From Acheta domesticus (lineage: Eukaryota; Arthropoda; Insecta; Orthoptera; Gryllidae): a stretch of DNA of 64,000 nucleotides. The notes beneath the pieces were generated by a model. The model saw only the letters and a list, made by a program, of their open reading frames with translations, searched no databases and had not been told where the DNA came from. Position 1 is the first letter of the stretch. Each line of letters begins with the position of its first letter. The position numbers and the translations under genes were made by a program. Below, one piece after another: positions 34,851 through 45,580 of the stretch. The stretch covers positions 137,565,775 through 137,629,774 of the forward strand of contig JAHLJT010008756.1 of assembly GCA_031308135.1 (NCBI GenBank), read 5' to 3'.

Positions 34851-35596
34851 ATAGAACTCGACATTCTGCTGAAGAACACTTCTATATACTAGGTACGCAT
34901 TTCCTCAATACGTACGTAAACGAGAAAGTAAAAAAAGTCTAGTTATTGTATTAACTACACTACAAGTGCTTTCACCTTTGTTACAATTATTCGGGAATGA
35001 GTACTGAACGAAAGGTTTATGACTCATGATTAAAAAATTCTACGACGTGTCCGTGTTTTGCGTTAGAATAAGTACATAACGTGAGAAGAAGATAGAATTC
35101 AATTAAATTAATGAAATGCAGAAAACACACGTCTCTATTTTGGATATCACTTGAAATTAAACATGATTACTCTGATGTTTTAAGAGATTTCACTAACTTC
35201 CGTTGAATCATGTATACACGTTTCCGTGTATTTTTATTTAATTTTGCTCCTTGAAAATTAAAACGCCAAGCAAGGACGCTAGCACGCACGCGCCTACACG
35301 TTCCTCGTGGACTCTACTTCGCTTGAACTCTACGAACTCTACCTCGTCTCTATCTGAAAAGAGCAAAAGTGCAATAGCCAAATGGAACGTCGAGGGTTTA
35401 CTCACACGTACAACATAACAGTTGAACTGCGAAAGCGGTTGCGCGGTGACCTGCGAGGGCTGATCCCAGGCTATCTGCTTCCACATCAGGCGTGCAATGC
35501 CCGCGCAGGCGACGGTGGCGGAGCGGAGTTGAAACTGTGGACAGATATCGAGTGGAGTACGATATCAGGAAAAATGTCTAACATTGTATCTTCCCT
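34851..35596. other. AT-rich DNA grading into a moderately GC-rich patch
   Basis: The patch at 35260-35560 has open frames on both strands with no domain. I do not see a convincing exon. Confidence 0.4.
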
Positions 35597-36072
35597 AAGG
35601 TGACCAGATCTCAAAAACCAAAAAACAGATGACATTGTGACTTTTCCTTGACTAAAAAACGGGACACTACACATAACAAATGTTCGTTTTCAATAAAGAT
35701 TGCTTGCTAAGTCTCGTAGAAACTCACAGAAGCACAAGGTTAGGATTATTGCATTTCGCGGTGACGATATCGATATCAAATAACGCGAAACCTGATTTTT
35801 CCTTCCTAGAACCACCGCTGAATCTCTTTCTTCTCGATTTCACTAGTCTGAAACATTCTTGTTACGTGTCACATGCACGTATCATCTACTCGCGCTTACT
35901 TTTACATAAACTAATGCATATTCAGTGGAACATATTATAATAAATTAAAAATTGTTGACGACACATTACGCCGATTAGTCGTCACAAAAAGAGACATTTT
36001 GGCGTCCCGTTTTCCTTTCAAAAAATATGGAATAGGGACTCAAAAAAAAGGGACTATCCCAGCTAGTCACCT
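35597..36072. mobile_element. hAT-like non-autonomous element
   Basis: It begins AAGGTGACCAG and ends CTAGTCACCT, short inverted ends of the AGGTGAC type. Flanking octamers TCTTCCCT and TCTTCCAG agree at six of eight positions, as expected for a decayed 8-bp hAT target duplication. Both subterminal regions contain 'gggac' blocks. An 86-codon open frame inside (35680-35940) has no transposase motif. The 476-bp length fits a MITE. Confidence 0.65.
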
Positions 36073-36980
36073 TCTTCCAGATGTTGTTTCCTCCCAAACA
36101 TATTTTAAACAAATAATGACAAAGTTTACTAATAGTTAAGTTTTAATGCGCAAGCGAGCTAAATTTATGAAAGTTCCACGATAGATAATGAGTCATCATG
36201 TTGATCGTTTTGTTAATCGAGAGATTGTATTTGTGATAGTGTGGAAGTTCAGGGCGTTGAACATTTTGACGAATACACTTGTTACCCAGATGAACCCTTG
36301 GGCTCTATTTGCTGCTGAATTAGTAAGGAGACACTGCTTGTGCAGTCGAAAAACTCTCCTGGAAGAACTTGAGAGATAGACAGAAAGAGAGAGACCGAAA
36401 GAGAGAGACAGACACACGGGCAGAGAAGAGACAGACAGAGGGAGAACGAGAATGAGGACGATTGCGCCCGCCGCTATATTGTCTCACTACAGATTCACTC
36501 ATAGGCATGACTGAATTGTAATAAATCAACGATTTCCAAGGAAATCTAAAATTAAATGAGAAATAATATTCACGATATAAAACAATTGTTGTGAAGGTTT
36601 CTTAAACGTAAACATAGTAGTAGCGACTCACTCTCAGACACACATACATGCGCAAGCTAACGCCAGGCCTTGAATCCCCAACCCAATGAGCACTAAAGTA
36701 GGGATGTTCAATAAGGATAATTTTCTGTTGTGTAACAGTTTCTTGATTGTTGTTTTCTTTAAGTATTACATCATTGTCTATAGATCATTGCGTACTGAGA
36801 GTAGAATAGACGAAATCTAATTAATTTGCAGTTGGTGATACTTTGATACTTTTACGATTTCTCTCTTCAACATCTGAACATTTCAACATGTAATGATCAT
36901 GGGAGTTGCAAAGTGTGCATTCCCTCACAGTCGCAGATCTCTTAGATTCGCCCCTCTGATTTGCCGGCATTTGTCAGTTC
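36073..36980. other. AT-rich DNA with an AGAGA-rich run
   Basis: 36365-36440 is a degenerate (AGAG/ACAG)n microsatellite. I see nothing else. Confidence 0.5.
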
Positions 36981-36984
36981 TTGG

Positions 36985-37150
36985 AAGAGTGCTGCGTGCG
37001 GGGCGAGGGCGGGGTCGTGTGGGGTCGGGGGGTCGGGGGGGGTCGCGGGTGCCAAGCGACACCGCCGTCGTGTGCCTGCTCGACACGCCCGCGCGCGTCG
37101 CACGGCTGGAGAAAGCGGCCGCTTCAGCAACAGCGCTCCTTCGATGCAGT
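36985..37150. promoter_or_regulatory. Small CpG island
   Basis: GC-rich, with a G-run segment GGGGTCGGGGGGTCGGGGGG near 37020-37040 that could form a G-quadruplex. No TATA box or donor pair was found. It directly abuts a SINE-L head. Confidence 0.3.
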
Positions 37151-37179
37151 GGACGAATTTACCATTGGAGGCGCACCAC

Positions 37180-37302
37180 CAAAGGTGGCTCGGGGCATTC
37201 ATTGAGGGCCTCTGACCGGAAGGTCCCAGCGCTCCACTCCCGAGGGCGGAAGGATTTTCGGCACTACCTACGTAGCTTGGTCGAATTCAGCCCCTGTCTC
37301 AT
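37180..37302 (+). mobile_element. SINE-L head fragment
   Basis: It carries the A-box-like segment 'ggtggctcggggcattcatt', then 'gcctctgaccggaaggtccc', 'ggattttcggcactac' and 'tcgaattcagcccctgtctc', where it stops. Confidence 0.75.
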
Positions 37303-37688
37303 TAAACTAAACTCTGAAAGATATAAAACTCTGTACAACGTTATTTCATCAAGACTAAAATTACGAGCATTTATTATAAATGAATAGTCCAAGCTAAATT
37401 ACCGATTGTCTCACTTCATGAAGATCTTTACTTCATCCAGGAACACAATATTCTTTCATTTTGTACGAACAAATCAGTCCAATAACGTTTATGCAATAGA
37501 AATTACATATACACCATGGTGGAAATATTTCCATCGTGATATACACTTTGTTTTATCTGACGTCGTATTGACAAAAGACTATCACAATGCGTCTTTTCAC
37601 TTTAGACGCAAGAAATATTAGAAAATGTTTTTAATTCTTGTTTTATTCAGCAACGAATTAATAAATCATAAAATTTTGTACGCAGCAC
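37303..37688. other. AT-rich spacer, no feature seen
   Basis: No gene or repeat recognised. Confidence 0.5.
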
Positions 37689-37794
37689 GGGCGTTACTAG
37701 ATGTTTTTGCCCCTCAGGCGACTTGCAACCCCTCGGGCCAGAGGCCCTCGGGGTTGGAAGTCGCCGTCGGGGCAAAACCATCTGCTTAACGCCC
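37689..37794. mobile_element. 106-bp near-perfect palindrome (foldback MITE)
   Basis: Left half GGGCGTTACTAGATG... mirrors right half ...CATCTGCTTAACGCCC, with GGCGACTT/AAGTCGCC and CCCTCGGGCC/GGCCCTCGGG towards the centre. Only a handful of mismatches break the full-length stem. It is strongly GC-rich in an AT-rich setting, which indicates a mobile origin. Confidence 0.8.
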
Positions 37795-37917
37795 TTGATA
37801 CGTAAATAACTATTGCGGGCGTGTTGATGTAGATTTCTTCATACCCAAAAGAACATAGCCGGTGTCAATTCATTTATACGCTTCAGTACATCCATGATCT
37901 AGCGTCCCTCAAAAATG

Positions 37918-38026
37918 ATTGATTAGTGATTTCGTAGGCAATCGTAATTACTCCCCTAAATGTAGTGCGTGTCTTTATCTCGAGAGGTGTCTCCCACTAG
38001 ATATAACTGGGACACGAAGGCTCTTA
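37918..38026 (-). mobile_element. SINE-L tail fragment
   Basis: It has 'gattagtgatttcgtaggca', then 'cctaaatgtagtgcgtgtct', and stops after the 'tcgagaggtgtctcccacta' region. A complete SINE-L begins immediately after it, so this is either an interrupted copy or a local duplication. Confidence 0.6.
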
Positions 38027-38029
38027 GGA

Positions 38030-38582
38030 AGGTTGATTGATTGATTGTTCGTGATTCCGGGCGCGTCCACTACGTAGATCATTAGCCCCGTAAGTGTAAT
38101 GAGTGTTTTTCTTGGGAGGTGGCGATGATCTTTCCCCGCTGGATGGTGAGAGCCCGTGCCGACCTATTGTCGCCTTGCGGGGTTTTCCCGCAACCAGGTA
38201 CCTCCCACCAGCTGGGCACCGCCCCAGTTGGGACAAGCTCTAAGCTCCCGACCGGTCTCCCGGCATGTGTGGTAGTGTAGTGCATGCTAGTGTGAGTGTA
38301 AATAAGAGATGAAGATAGGACAAGGAAGAGGAAGGAAAGATCGCGCGCGGTCCGTGGCCCACGTATTAGAATATTTCTTGCGCATTCGCCTGGTATTGAT
38401 CGGAGAAACCACGTAAAACTACTGATCAGAGCAGCCCGCCACTAGAATTCCCCAGACAACGACTGAATTCGACCTACGTGACAAGCTACTGTCGAAAATG
38501 CTGCCATTGTTGATCCTTTGAGCATCCCGGTCAGAGGAACTGCAGTGATATCAGCTGATGCCCCGAGCGACCTAATACGGGG
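38030..38582 (-). mobile_element. SINE-L copy, essentially full length (reference copy)
   Basis: This is the clearest copy and sets the family length at about 545-550 bp. Reading tail to head on the plus strand, the order is the (TTGA)n-like tail, 'gattccgggcgcgtccac', the TAGCCCCGTAAGTGTAATG block, the GC block, the 'gaccggtctcccggcatgtg' block, the 'agatcgcgcgcggtccgtgg' block, 'ctagaattccccagacaacg', and the head 'gcagtgatatcagctgatgc'. The sense head holds tRNA-like A- and B-box positions, which implies RNA polymerase III transcription (known for tRNA-derived SINEs). Confidence 0.9.
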
Positions 38583-38639
38583 AAAACGTTAAATGGTGAA
38601 TGAATGAATCTGTAAACGCTTGATTTACACTGGGTTTTT

Positions 38640-38831
38640 TATTTCTTGAGACGTCAGGGCCTGTGTTCACGATGGAATATCTCATGGCATTCCGGGTCTT
38701 TCTCGGTCGTGCCACTACATGTCGCATGATCGCGACCGAACGAAGCAGAGGTGGCGATCGTGCGACATCTAGCGGCACGAAAGAGACGAAAGACGCGAAA
38801 TGCCGTTAGATATCGTCTGCTAATTAAGAAA
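38640..38831. mobile_element. Foldback MITE, copy lacking its outer ends
   Basis: 'ggaatatctcatggcattcc' and 'gcgaaatgccgttagatatc' arms pair around a 'gtcgcatgatcgcgaccg' centre, as in the 12.1 kb element. The CTGCGATTTTT termini are gone, and short TTTCTT/AAGAAA ends flank it instead. Confidence 0.7.
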
Positions 38832-39044
38832 CCTTGTAACTTCATATTTGCTCATATATACTGTTTACTTCATGATAAAATATAATTATTAAAGAAGAGT
38901 AATAAATAAATGTAAATAGCAAATCGAGCATCTTAAATAATTGAGTTTCCCAGTTCTTATAAGTTCAACGAGAAAGGAAACTAAAATTTTCCCGGCTATG
39001 TTATTCTCTCCCATGCATAACTGTCCAATGTGGAGTTACGAGGT

Positions 39045-39058
39045 ATGCTAATTAGCAT
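39045..39058. promoter_or_regulatory. Perfect palindromic POU-type site
   Basis: ATGCTAATTAGCAT reads the same on both strands and combines an octamer-like ATGCTAAT on each strand. Such palindromes are known dimer sites for POU homeodomain proteins. It lies at the border of a GC-rich patch (39075-39300). A fragment resembling the foldback MITE end follows at 39061-39088. Confidence 0.35.
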
Positions 39059-39074
39059 GACGATATTGCATCGT

Positions 39075-39300
39075 GAAGACAGGCCCTCACGCGCCAAGAA
39101 ATAAAAGCCAAGCACAGTGCCACGGCGCGAAGGCGCTTCCGCAGCTGTTCCCTTGCGCCGCGCGTCGTGACTTCCCCATTGGTTCGCGTGACGCGACTGG
39201 CAGCGGCCGCGTTCACGCGACGCGCCCGCTGCTCCCAGATGCGCTCCGAGGCACTGTGGGCCCCGTTGTGCACGTGCGCTTCGTCTCCATTCGCGTTTCG
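39075..39300. promoter_or_regulatory. GC-rich patch
   Basis: CpG-rich with CCATTGG and CACGTG motifs. Open frames on both strands lack domains. Promoter role is possible but unsupported by TATA box or donor. Confidence 0.25.
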
Positions 39301-39313
39301 ATGCAGCTGCTTC

Positions 39314-39645
39314 GGTTGCTATCCACACGAATCAAGGCTTTGGACTCGCGAAAGGAGAGAGGGTGAGGTTTTGCATGCGTTGCTCAACTTTCTACTGCAA
39401 ATTTAATAAATTAAAAGCAGTAATAATGGAACAATAACAAGCCAAACCGTTGCTACCACACAGCATAAACAGCATTCCATACAGCATTGGTTGCTATCCA
39501 AATGAATAAAGACTTTGGACTGGCGAAAGGAGAGAGGGTGAGGTTTTGCATGCATTGCCAAACTTTCTACTGCAAATTTAATAAAATTAAAAGCAGTAAT
39601 AATGCAACAACAACAAGTCAAACTATGCAGCATAAAAAGAAGAGT
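39314..39645 (+). repeat. Local tandem duplication, period 175 bp
   Basis: The block starting 'ggttgctatcc' at 39314 recurs at 39489 with high identity: 'tttggactngcgaaaggaga', 'ggttttgcatgc', 'ctttctactgcaaatttaat', 'aaagcagtaataatg', 'aacaa'. The first unit also includes an 'accgttgctaccacacagca' segment partly lost in the second. Confidence 0.85.
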
Positions 39646-40025
39646 TTAAAAAAAAGGAATGTATAAAGAAGTGAAGAGTTGATAATGTAATTGAAATGCT
39701 TTATATTTACCAAGATCTATAGATGTAAGTTGTAGTGAAATACGGCAAACAAAGTCTGCTGTTTATTTAATTTTTTTCTGCGGTATATTTTAGGCCTGCA
39801 ACATTTTTAACAGTAGGAAGAACGCAGTATATAAATCAACATCACGAAGAAAAAGAAGGTCTTTATCTTTCATTATTCTTCCATCTTTCATTTTTCTATA
39901 TCGTCTCTTCGTCCAGACTATCTTGTCACCTTGTTATATCCCCAATATGCAGGAATGACAATTAGAAAATGAGAGATAAATAATCGTATTTTTACTAGAA
40001 TTAGTTTGGACCAATACATGAATCG
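39646..40025. other. AT-rich spacer, no feature seen
   Basis: No recognisable gene or repeat. Confidence 0.5.
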
Positions 40026-40027
40026 TG

Positions 40028-40330
40028 ATTCTACAGAATGATACAGACTTTCTTGCACTAGTATTTTTAATTAGTATCCTTCACATGTTGGTCTACTTGC
40101 TGATATTGCCCCTCCCTCATCCCAGTTACTACCTATCGGCGAAAATATTTTTTCACATTTTGTCAATTTTCTAATTTTGATAAAAGAATATATGACGTTA
40201 TGCCCTGTAACGCAGTACATTTAACATTATTCTTACCAAAAGTTACAAGAAAATTTGGAGACTTTCTTGAAAAATTTTCGTTTTGAGCGTTTCTGGAAAT
40301 TAGCAATTTTAAGCACGTTATCCAGAACAT
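40028..40330 (+). repeat. Dispersed repeat shared with 45.83 kb, copy 1
   Basis: The shared blocks 'acagactttcttgcactagt', 'ttggtctacttgctgatatt', 'ttgcccctccctcatcccag' and 'ctacctatcggcgaaaatat' align in order with 45835-46000. It is AT-rich and non-coding. The family is unknown to me. Confidence 0.55.
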
Positions 40331-41340
40331 TTTTTAGTTTTATAGAAACTTCATAGGAAATCTTTTTGAAGTACTTGTTCTCACAAATGCAAAAATGTAC
40401 GAAAAGGCCTTAATGTGAATATTAACGACGTGACAGATATATAAATTAAAGGAGCTTAAAACGGAACATACTTTCTCGTATGATTGTAAACGGACATGTA
40501 ATATATAATATTGCAATTATCTGCCCGTACTTCAACCATCACTTGAAAACCCCAAAACAAATTCAAAAGAAGCATCTGCCGAAGTGCATATCTGCAATTA
40601 TTTCGATAGATAGAAACAGTTACTCTTTCGTCCTTGTCCAAAAGGAACAAACATGAATTAATCTCAAATGTTACAGTATTTGCAGCACATTGTGTAGAGT
40701 AGAAAGGATTACTTCAGGTCGCCACTGTTCACAGAAAGCGGTTTAGAGTTTGGATCACTCGGAAGGGGAATGTTTCACCACCAAAGTTGCCACTCTGTAA
40801 GGTAATTATCGTTTAATAGGATAATTTCACTATGTGAACCATATGTGATCATGCAAATGGGGTACGCCCCTTTCAAATGATAATGTCGACTACAAAATTG
40901 AGTAATATAAATCGCAATTGTAATGTAACGTCTATGGAACATTAAACGGTATATTGTAGAATAGGCGCTTGAAAATGTACAAATTTTCATTAACAAGCAA
41001 TCTGATAATATGCCATTCAAGATAACTCTTCTGGGGGAGCTCAGATTAGGTTCTTCAACGTCGTGAATAGTAGTCCGTAGCCCGATAGAATATCCGATAA
41101 GAAAAGTCGCGCCTCTAACTTTTTGTACTTTTTATTATTTAATTTTAATTCTTAATAGATTTTTAACGTCCTACGTCCGAGGGTGGAAAAATCTTCAGAC
41201 AACTGCAAAGTATCGTTTTGTTTAGAACTAGCTTAGAATAAATTTTTAACATTTGAAAATATTTTAAAAATAGTTTAAAGCGTGGGCGATGCGGCATTCA
41301 GCTAGTTTACTACGTAATAGAGCAAGAATCATCCACATTT
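40331..41340. other. AT-rich DNA, no gene seen
   Basis: I see nothing recognisable. Open frames on the minus strand at 40456-40650 and 40775-41020 carry no domain. Confidence 0.5.
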
Positions 41341-41344
41341 TCGG

Positions 41345-41875
41345 ACCGGGCGAGTTTGGGGAAAGATCCAGGATTGCCGCTGGCTCTAGGGATCGAGTCC
41401 CGACGGCGGAACATTTTCCAATTCAAGCTGCGTAGTTAGGTCGAATTCAGCAGCTGTCTGGAGAAGAATTCAAACGGTCGTCCGCTCTGATTGGCAGATT
41501 TCCAATGTTTCTCGGATCAACACCAAACATGTCGGAGCAGTGCCCTAAGAAAGGGGTCAAGGACCCCGTGATCTCTTCTTACACTTCCTCTCCACTCCGC
41601 TTACACACACACACAATCACTACATCTCCCCACACGTCGGGAGGCCCACTTGGGAGATTAGAGCCTGTTCCAGCAGAGGCAGTGCCCCGCTGGAGGAGAT
41701 ACCTGGAACAAGAAATCCCCGCAATTAGACGTGTAGGTCGGCTCCAGATCTCACCTCCACCGCGGAAGGAACCCACCCCCTCCCTCGAAAACATTCTCTA
41801 TTCTAACGAGACTATTGTCGCGATGTAACGTTGGCATATTCCGAAACATCAACCAGTCAATCAATTCCTTTTTTT
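41345..41875 (+). mobile_element. SINE-L copy, near full length
   Basis: Its head contains a B-box-like 'gggatcgagtcccgacggcg'. The body has gtcgaattcagcagctgtct, 'caacaccaaacatgtcggag' and 'cccacacgtcgggaggccca'. The tail is 'caaccagtcaatcaattcc'. The GC block is diverged. Confidence 0.85.
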
Positions 41876-42824
41876 CAGTATCAGGGACCCACAATTTGAA
41901 TTTTTGTGACCAAAAATCGCCCGTTTTTCGCTGCAGCGTTATAATACTATGTAGGTAATATGTGAAAAAATAGAACTATAGGCATTAGTAGAACAGTTTG
42001 TCGTTCTTCATTTATACAATGCACAATGCAGTTAATTGCAGAAGCTGGGCATACTGTAGGTTCACTAGCGTGGAATCTGCTGAAATGACTACCTTGATTA
42101 CGTGGTCCTCTTGTAGTCGGGAATAAAACATAGAAATGGAAAGAAACTAACAGTAGTGTGAAAATATTATATTATGAAACTATGATGTAATGAAGGGTGT
42201 TAATACACGAATGTGAACGGATATTACGATACGAGCGAGGAAGTATCGTAAACGTGATACGAGTGTACCTATTACATCGAGTTTAATACAGTACTTTTTA
42301 TACGATTAATGACAGCAATTATACGCTAGACTGTATTGAATGCTTACGTAGCAACTGCCGTACAGTGTTCAGCGAACGCCTCCTAGTGGACATTCACCTA
42401 GGCCTCCAAGATGACATTGGTTAAGCAGAAGCAGTAGCCGACATCAAACCAGCCGTACACAATTCAAGTTAGGATTTAATTTATTAAAGGTCCTTACTTT
42501 TTAACAGCTAAATAACTGACACAATCCTCATTCTACGTATTTCAGTCTTCTTATTTTCTTCTGTTTCGGAAATAGGAGTAAGCAACTTCGGTTTACAGTA
42601 ACATCCTGACGGCGGTTTTCCCCGGCAGAATAATAAACACAATAAAACGAAACTTTTAATAGAACAATGATCAGTGATTGATTACTTCCCAAGCATCAAA
42701 TCCTCAGTGATTGGTCAAACGTCTGTACTATAATGAAGCTGTGTAATAATGACTATTAATATGCAACGACCTGCAAGTATCTAATACGAGCGTGATTCAA
42801 TGGGAGAAGAAAAATAAAATTGTT
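41876..42824. other. AT-rich DNA with a small inverted repeat
   Basis: TTACGATAC at 42214-42222 is mirrored by GTATCGTAA ten bases later, with the spacer GAGCGAGGAA. Nothing else is recognised. Confidence 0.45.
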
Positions 42825-43712
42825 TGATTAATTATTTCATTTCCGGGCGAGTCAACGGCTGAAGACGTTGGTTCCGTAAATGTGTTGTACGTTGTATTCC
42901 GGAGAGGTCGTGATCCTCCCCGACGGAGCGTTGCGATCCGAAGTCAACTCTCTCAGGCTGAATCAGTGAAAAACAACTGATTGACAGTGACTATTCACTG
43001 ATGGTTTATGTTATAACCCTGCCACTGACAATCAGTGAATTGAACTGAACAAATCAGTGAAAATGGGGTCCACGTTTTGAATCAGTGAAACTTCACTGTT
43101 TGAATCAATGAAATCTGTTAAACAGCAGCACGTGAACGACTGAACGATCAGTGAGTGATGGTGGCGCTACACTTTTACCACTGACGACCAGTGAAATGCT
43201 GGCGGTCATTATGAAAAGGTTCGCATATTCGCTGATTGTCAGCGAAACTACCCATTTCGACTAAAGATATCAGTGACTTCGGCTCTCACTGATTGAATCA
43301 GCGACAATATCACTGATTCAGATTCAGAGAGAACCTCCTTGCGAAGTTTTGCCCTCGTTCTCGTCCACGGGGCACTGTCCTAGCCGAGACAAGAAATAAC
43401 ACACGACTGGTCTCCTGACGTGTGTGGTAGTATATTGCACGCGTGTTCTTAAGAGCGAAAGAGGGATCAGGTGTGAGGAAGGAAAGACGTCGGGCTGTTC
43501 GTAACCCGCTTGTAAAGGTACTGCCAGGGCATTCGTCTGGAATGGATCGTCGAAAATAGATTAGCGCAGCCGGCTGTTAGAATTGTTCTCCAGAAAGCGG
43601 TTTAATTCAAAATAGCTATTAGGCTATGTAAATAACGTCAAAAATCCCCCTTCCCTTTCGGACTGGAACTTTAAGACCTCCCGGCCAGGGTAGCTGGCAA
43701 CAGAATGTGCAG
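42825..43712 (-). mobile_element. SINE-L copy interrupted by another element
   Basis: The tail half is at 42825-42947 ('ttccgggcgagtcaacggct' onward) and the head half at 43332-43712 ('ggggcactgtcctagccgag' to 'gacctcccggccaggg'). They are parted by a 384-bp element with its own inverted ends. The copy is strongly diverged. Confidence 0.8.
42948..43331. mobile_element. Nested element with TCAGTGA motif array
   Basis: The termini are inverted: left CTCTCTCAGGCTGAATCAGT, right reverse complement CTCTCTGAATCTGAATCAGT, 18 of the first 22 positions matching by eye. Inside, TCAGTGA or TCACTGA, with near variants, occurs at least ten times on both strands. A two-base AA repeat flanks the ends. There is no coding frame. 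In mobile elements, arrays of short subterminal motifs are typically transposase-binding sites (inference). Confidence 0.75.
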
Positions 43713-43854
43713 AGTCATCTCAGACAGCGTGAAAAAGAAAATAATGAAAATGTTGAATTTAATGATTTTGTATACGATTTGGTTAAGACCAACAGTCATT
43801 TTTAAGCGGCAACATTATTACTTCTGCAACATTGTTGGCCAGGAGATAGTAGGG

Positions 43855-43985
43855 TTCGTATCCAGACGATGTCGAATCCAACTACTGTATGCAAGAGAAT
43901 TCTAGCGACCAGCTGCTCTGGTCGATAGTTTTTCATGGTTTAACAGATTAATAACAGGCGAATTCCATATTTACGGGGCAAATGG
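43855..43985 (+). mobile_element. SINE-L body fragment
   Basis: 'gtcgaatccaactactgtat', then 'gagaattctagcgaccagct' and 'aataacaggcgaattcc', match the segment just after the head of the family. It ends abruptly. Confidence 0.65.
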
Positions 43986-44630
43986 CGTCAATAGTTTATT
44001 TGCTCGGAATCAATAGAGATCCACCTAAGAGTTGTCTAACGTGTTTTTTCGTACAGTAGCAGAAGATATTCCGGAAATTTGTAAGTTAAGAATAAAAGGA
44101 AAGATGTTAAAAAGCACGGCATATTTAACCTTGTTTCAAATAGAAAAATTATACTGGAAGTCCACTTTCCTTTTTCGCAATGTTCCGTGCAGGACGTGAC
44201 AGGAAGCAAATGTATTGTTCATGACGTCAGATATCCACATTCAATCGGCAAATTTTACCTTTTTCACTTCCGCGAATATCTTGTTCCTAACTTTTGAACC
44301 ATTAATTAGCTTGCTGAAGTACCTTCACCAAAGTTTCCCCAAACTACCAATATCCTGAAGTCGCAAATATTTGGGCCAGGGTTTCATATTCAAATTACCC
44401 GCCGAGCCGCATTCAGACGTCCATCCTTTCGCCCACTCGATTCAGTCTTTCTCAACAAACTTATGTCCGTGGTTCCTGAAGCTACGTATATTCCTCAAGT
44501 GTTCTTTACTATGAGTTCATACGATTCTTTCTTAAATCATAAAAAGGTTCAGATTGCCGTTTTCTAATAAAAGATATTTTAGAAAGTGTAAAGGTCGAAT
44601 CTTGTTGGTTTTTATATTCACCTATTAATC
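43986..44630. other. AT-rich DNA, no gene seen
   Basis: No repeat family or coding signal recognised. Confidence 0.5.
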
Positions 44631-44634
44631 TTGG

Positions 44635-44720
44635 GGTCCCGGTAGCTCAATGGTAGGGCACTGGCTTTCTGACCTGAATGACCCACGTTCGAATCCCGGC
44701 CTAGGGATACCTTTAGCTTT
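44635..44720 (+). mobile_element. tRNA-like head of a short SINE
   Basis: GGTAGCTCAATGGTAGGGC forms a good D arm (GCTC pairs with GGGC), and CGTTCGAATCCCGG is a B box. The anticodon and T stems are poorly paired, so it is a SINE head or tRNA pseudogene rather than a working tRNA. Confidence 0.6.
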
Positions 44721-44749
44721 ACCTATGAATCTTCAAAACAACTTTACCG

Positions 44750-45208
44750 GGAGAATTGGCTCGGTGCATCATCTGATGCCCCTGCAGTGCCTCTGATCGG
44801 GTGGTCTTAGGTTCAAATCGCAACTGCGGCAGGAATTTCAGCACTAGGTTGTCAGCTAGGTCCAATTCAGCCGCTGTCTGAAGGAGAATTCTAGCTCTGA
44901 TTGGTAGATTTCCGTGCCCGTTTCTCCGATCAATACTTGGCGAATGCTGCAGCAGTACCTTAAGAAACGGGCCACAGACCGCACGCGATCTTTCCATCCT
45001 TTTCCCTCGATCCATACACATGCGGCGTTCCGCTGGTGAGAGATACCTGGTTGGGGAAATCTCCGCTAGTCGACGGTAGGTCGGTGCCGGATCTCACCAT
45101 CCAGGCGGGGAAGATCACAGCCATCTCCCAATGAAAAAACACGCACTACATTTACGGGGTTAATTACCCCTGTAGTTGACGCGCCCGGAATCACTAACAA
45201 TCAATTAA
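44750..45208 (+). mobile_element. SINE-L copy with an internal deletion
   Basis: The head is well preserved: 'ttggctcggtgcatcatctg', and B-box-like GGTTCAAATC near 44811-44820. About 80 bases around the 'cacactaccacacatgccgg' block are missing, so the ccatacacatgcggcgttcc junction joins distant parts. It ends 'ggaatcactaacaatcaatt'. Confidence 0.85.
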
Positions 45209-45349
45209 AAATCTAAATAACTTTACAAATTTAGAGGTTTTTTAACGGTATTTTTTTTGCTCGCTTATAGGCCGACTCGGACCACGCGTATATGCCTACT
45301 GTCTTTACCGGGGCTCAGAAACAATTTCTCGGTGGCAGGGCATGAAACA

Positions 45350-45580
45350 TTATTAGGGGGGATCAGCTTTTCGCTGATTTGTATCCCCCATTTGTATCCC
45401 CAGGGTTGTTAGCCCTAGAGGTATGGAAGATGAGATGATGATTATGATAAAGAGGGGTGAAACACACATACAGACATACATAAATACACTCATGTCCGAG
45501 GTGGGACTCGAACCCGCGACCCTTTGGTCCGAGATCGCTACACTACTGCCGTAGCGTTTTCGGCCCATTGGCCCGACTTT
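45350..45580 (-). mobile_element. tRNA-derived SINE, variant of the short family
   Basis: On the minus strand the B box is GGTTCGAGTCC (plus coordinates 45504-45514) and the A-box side is 'gggccgaaaacgctacggca'. The 3' part ('ctcatcttccatacctctag') differs from the 8.2 and 62.2 kb copies, so this is a distinct subfamily sharing the head. Confidence 0.7.

Noticed and set aside
42948..43331. CRISPR-like array, because of repeated TCAGTGA words
   Set aside because: The words are seven bases, irregularly spaced, occur on both strands and are bounded by inverted ends. It is a transposable element in a eukaryotic genome.
44635..44720. Functional tRNA gene
   Set aside because: The D arm and B box are good, but the anticodon and T stems do not pair well and the acceptor needs a bulge. 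A SINE head or pseudogene is more likely.
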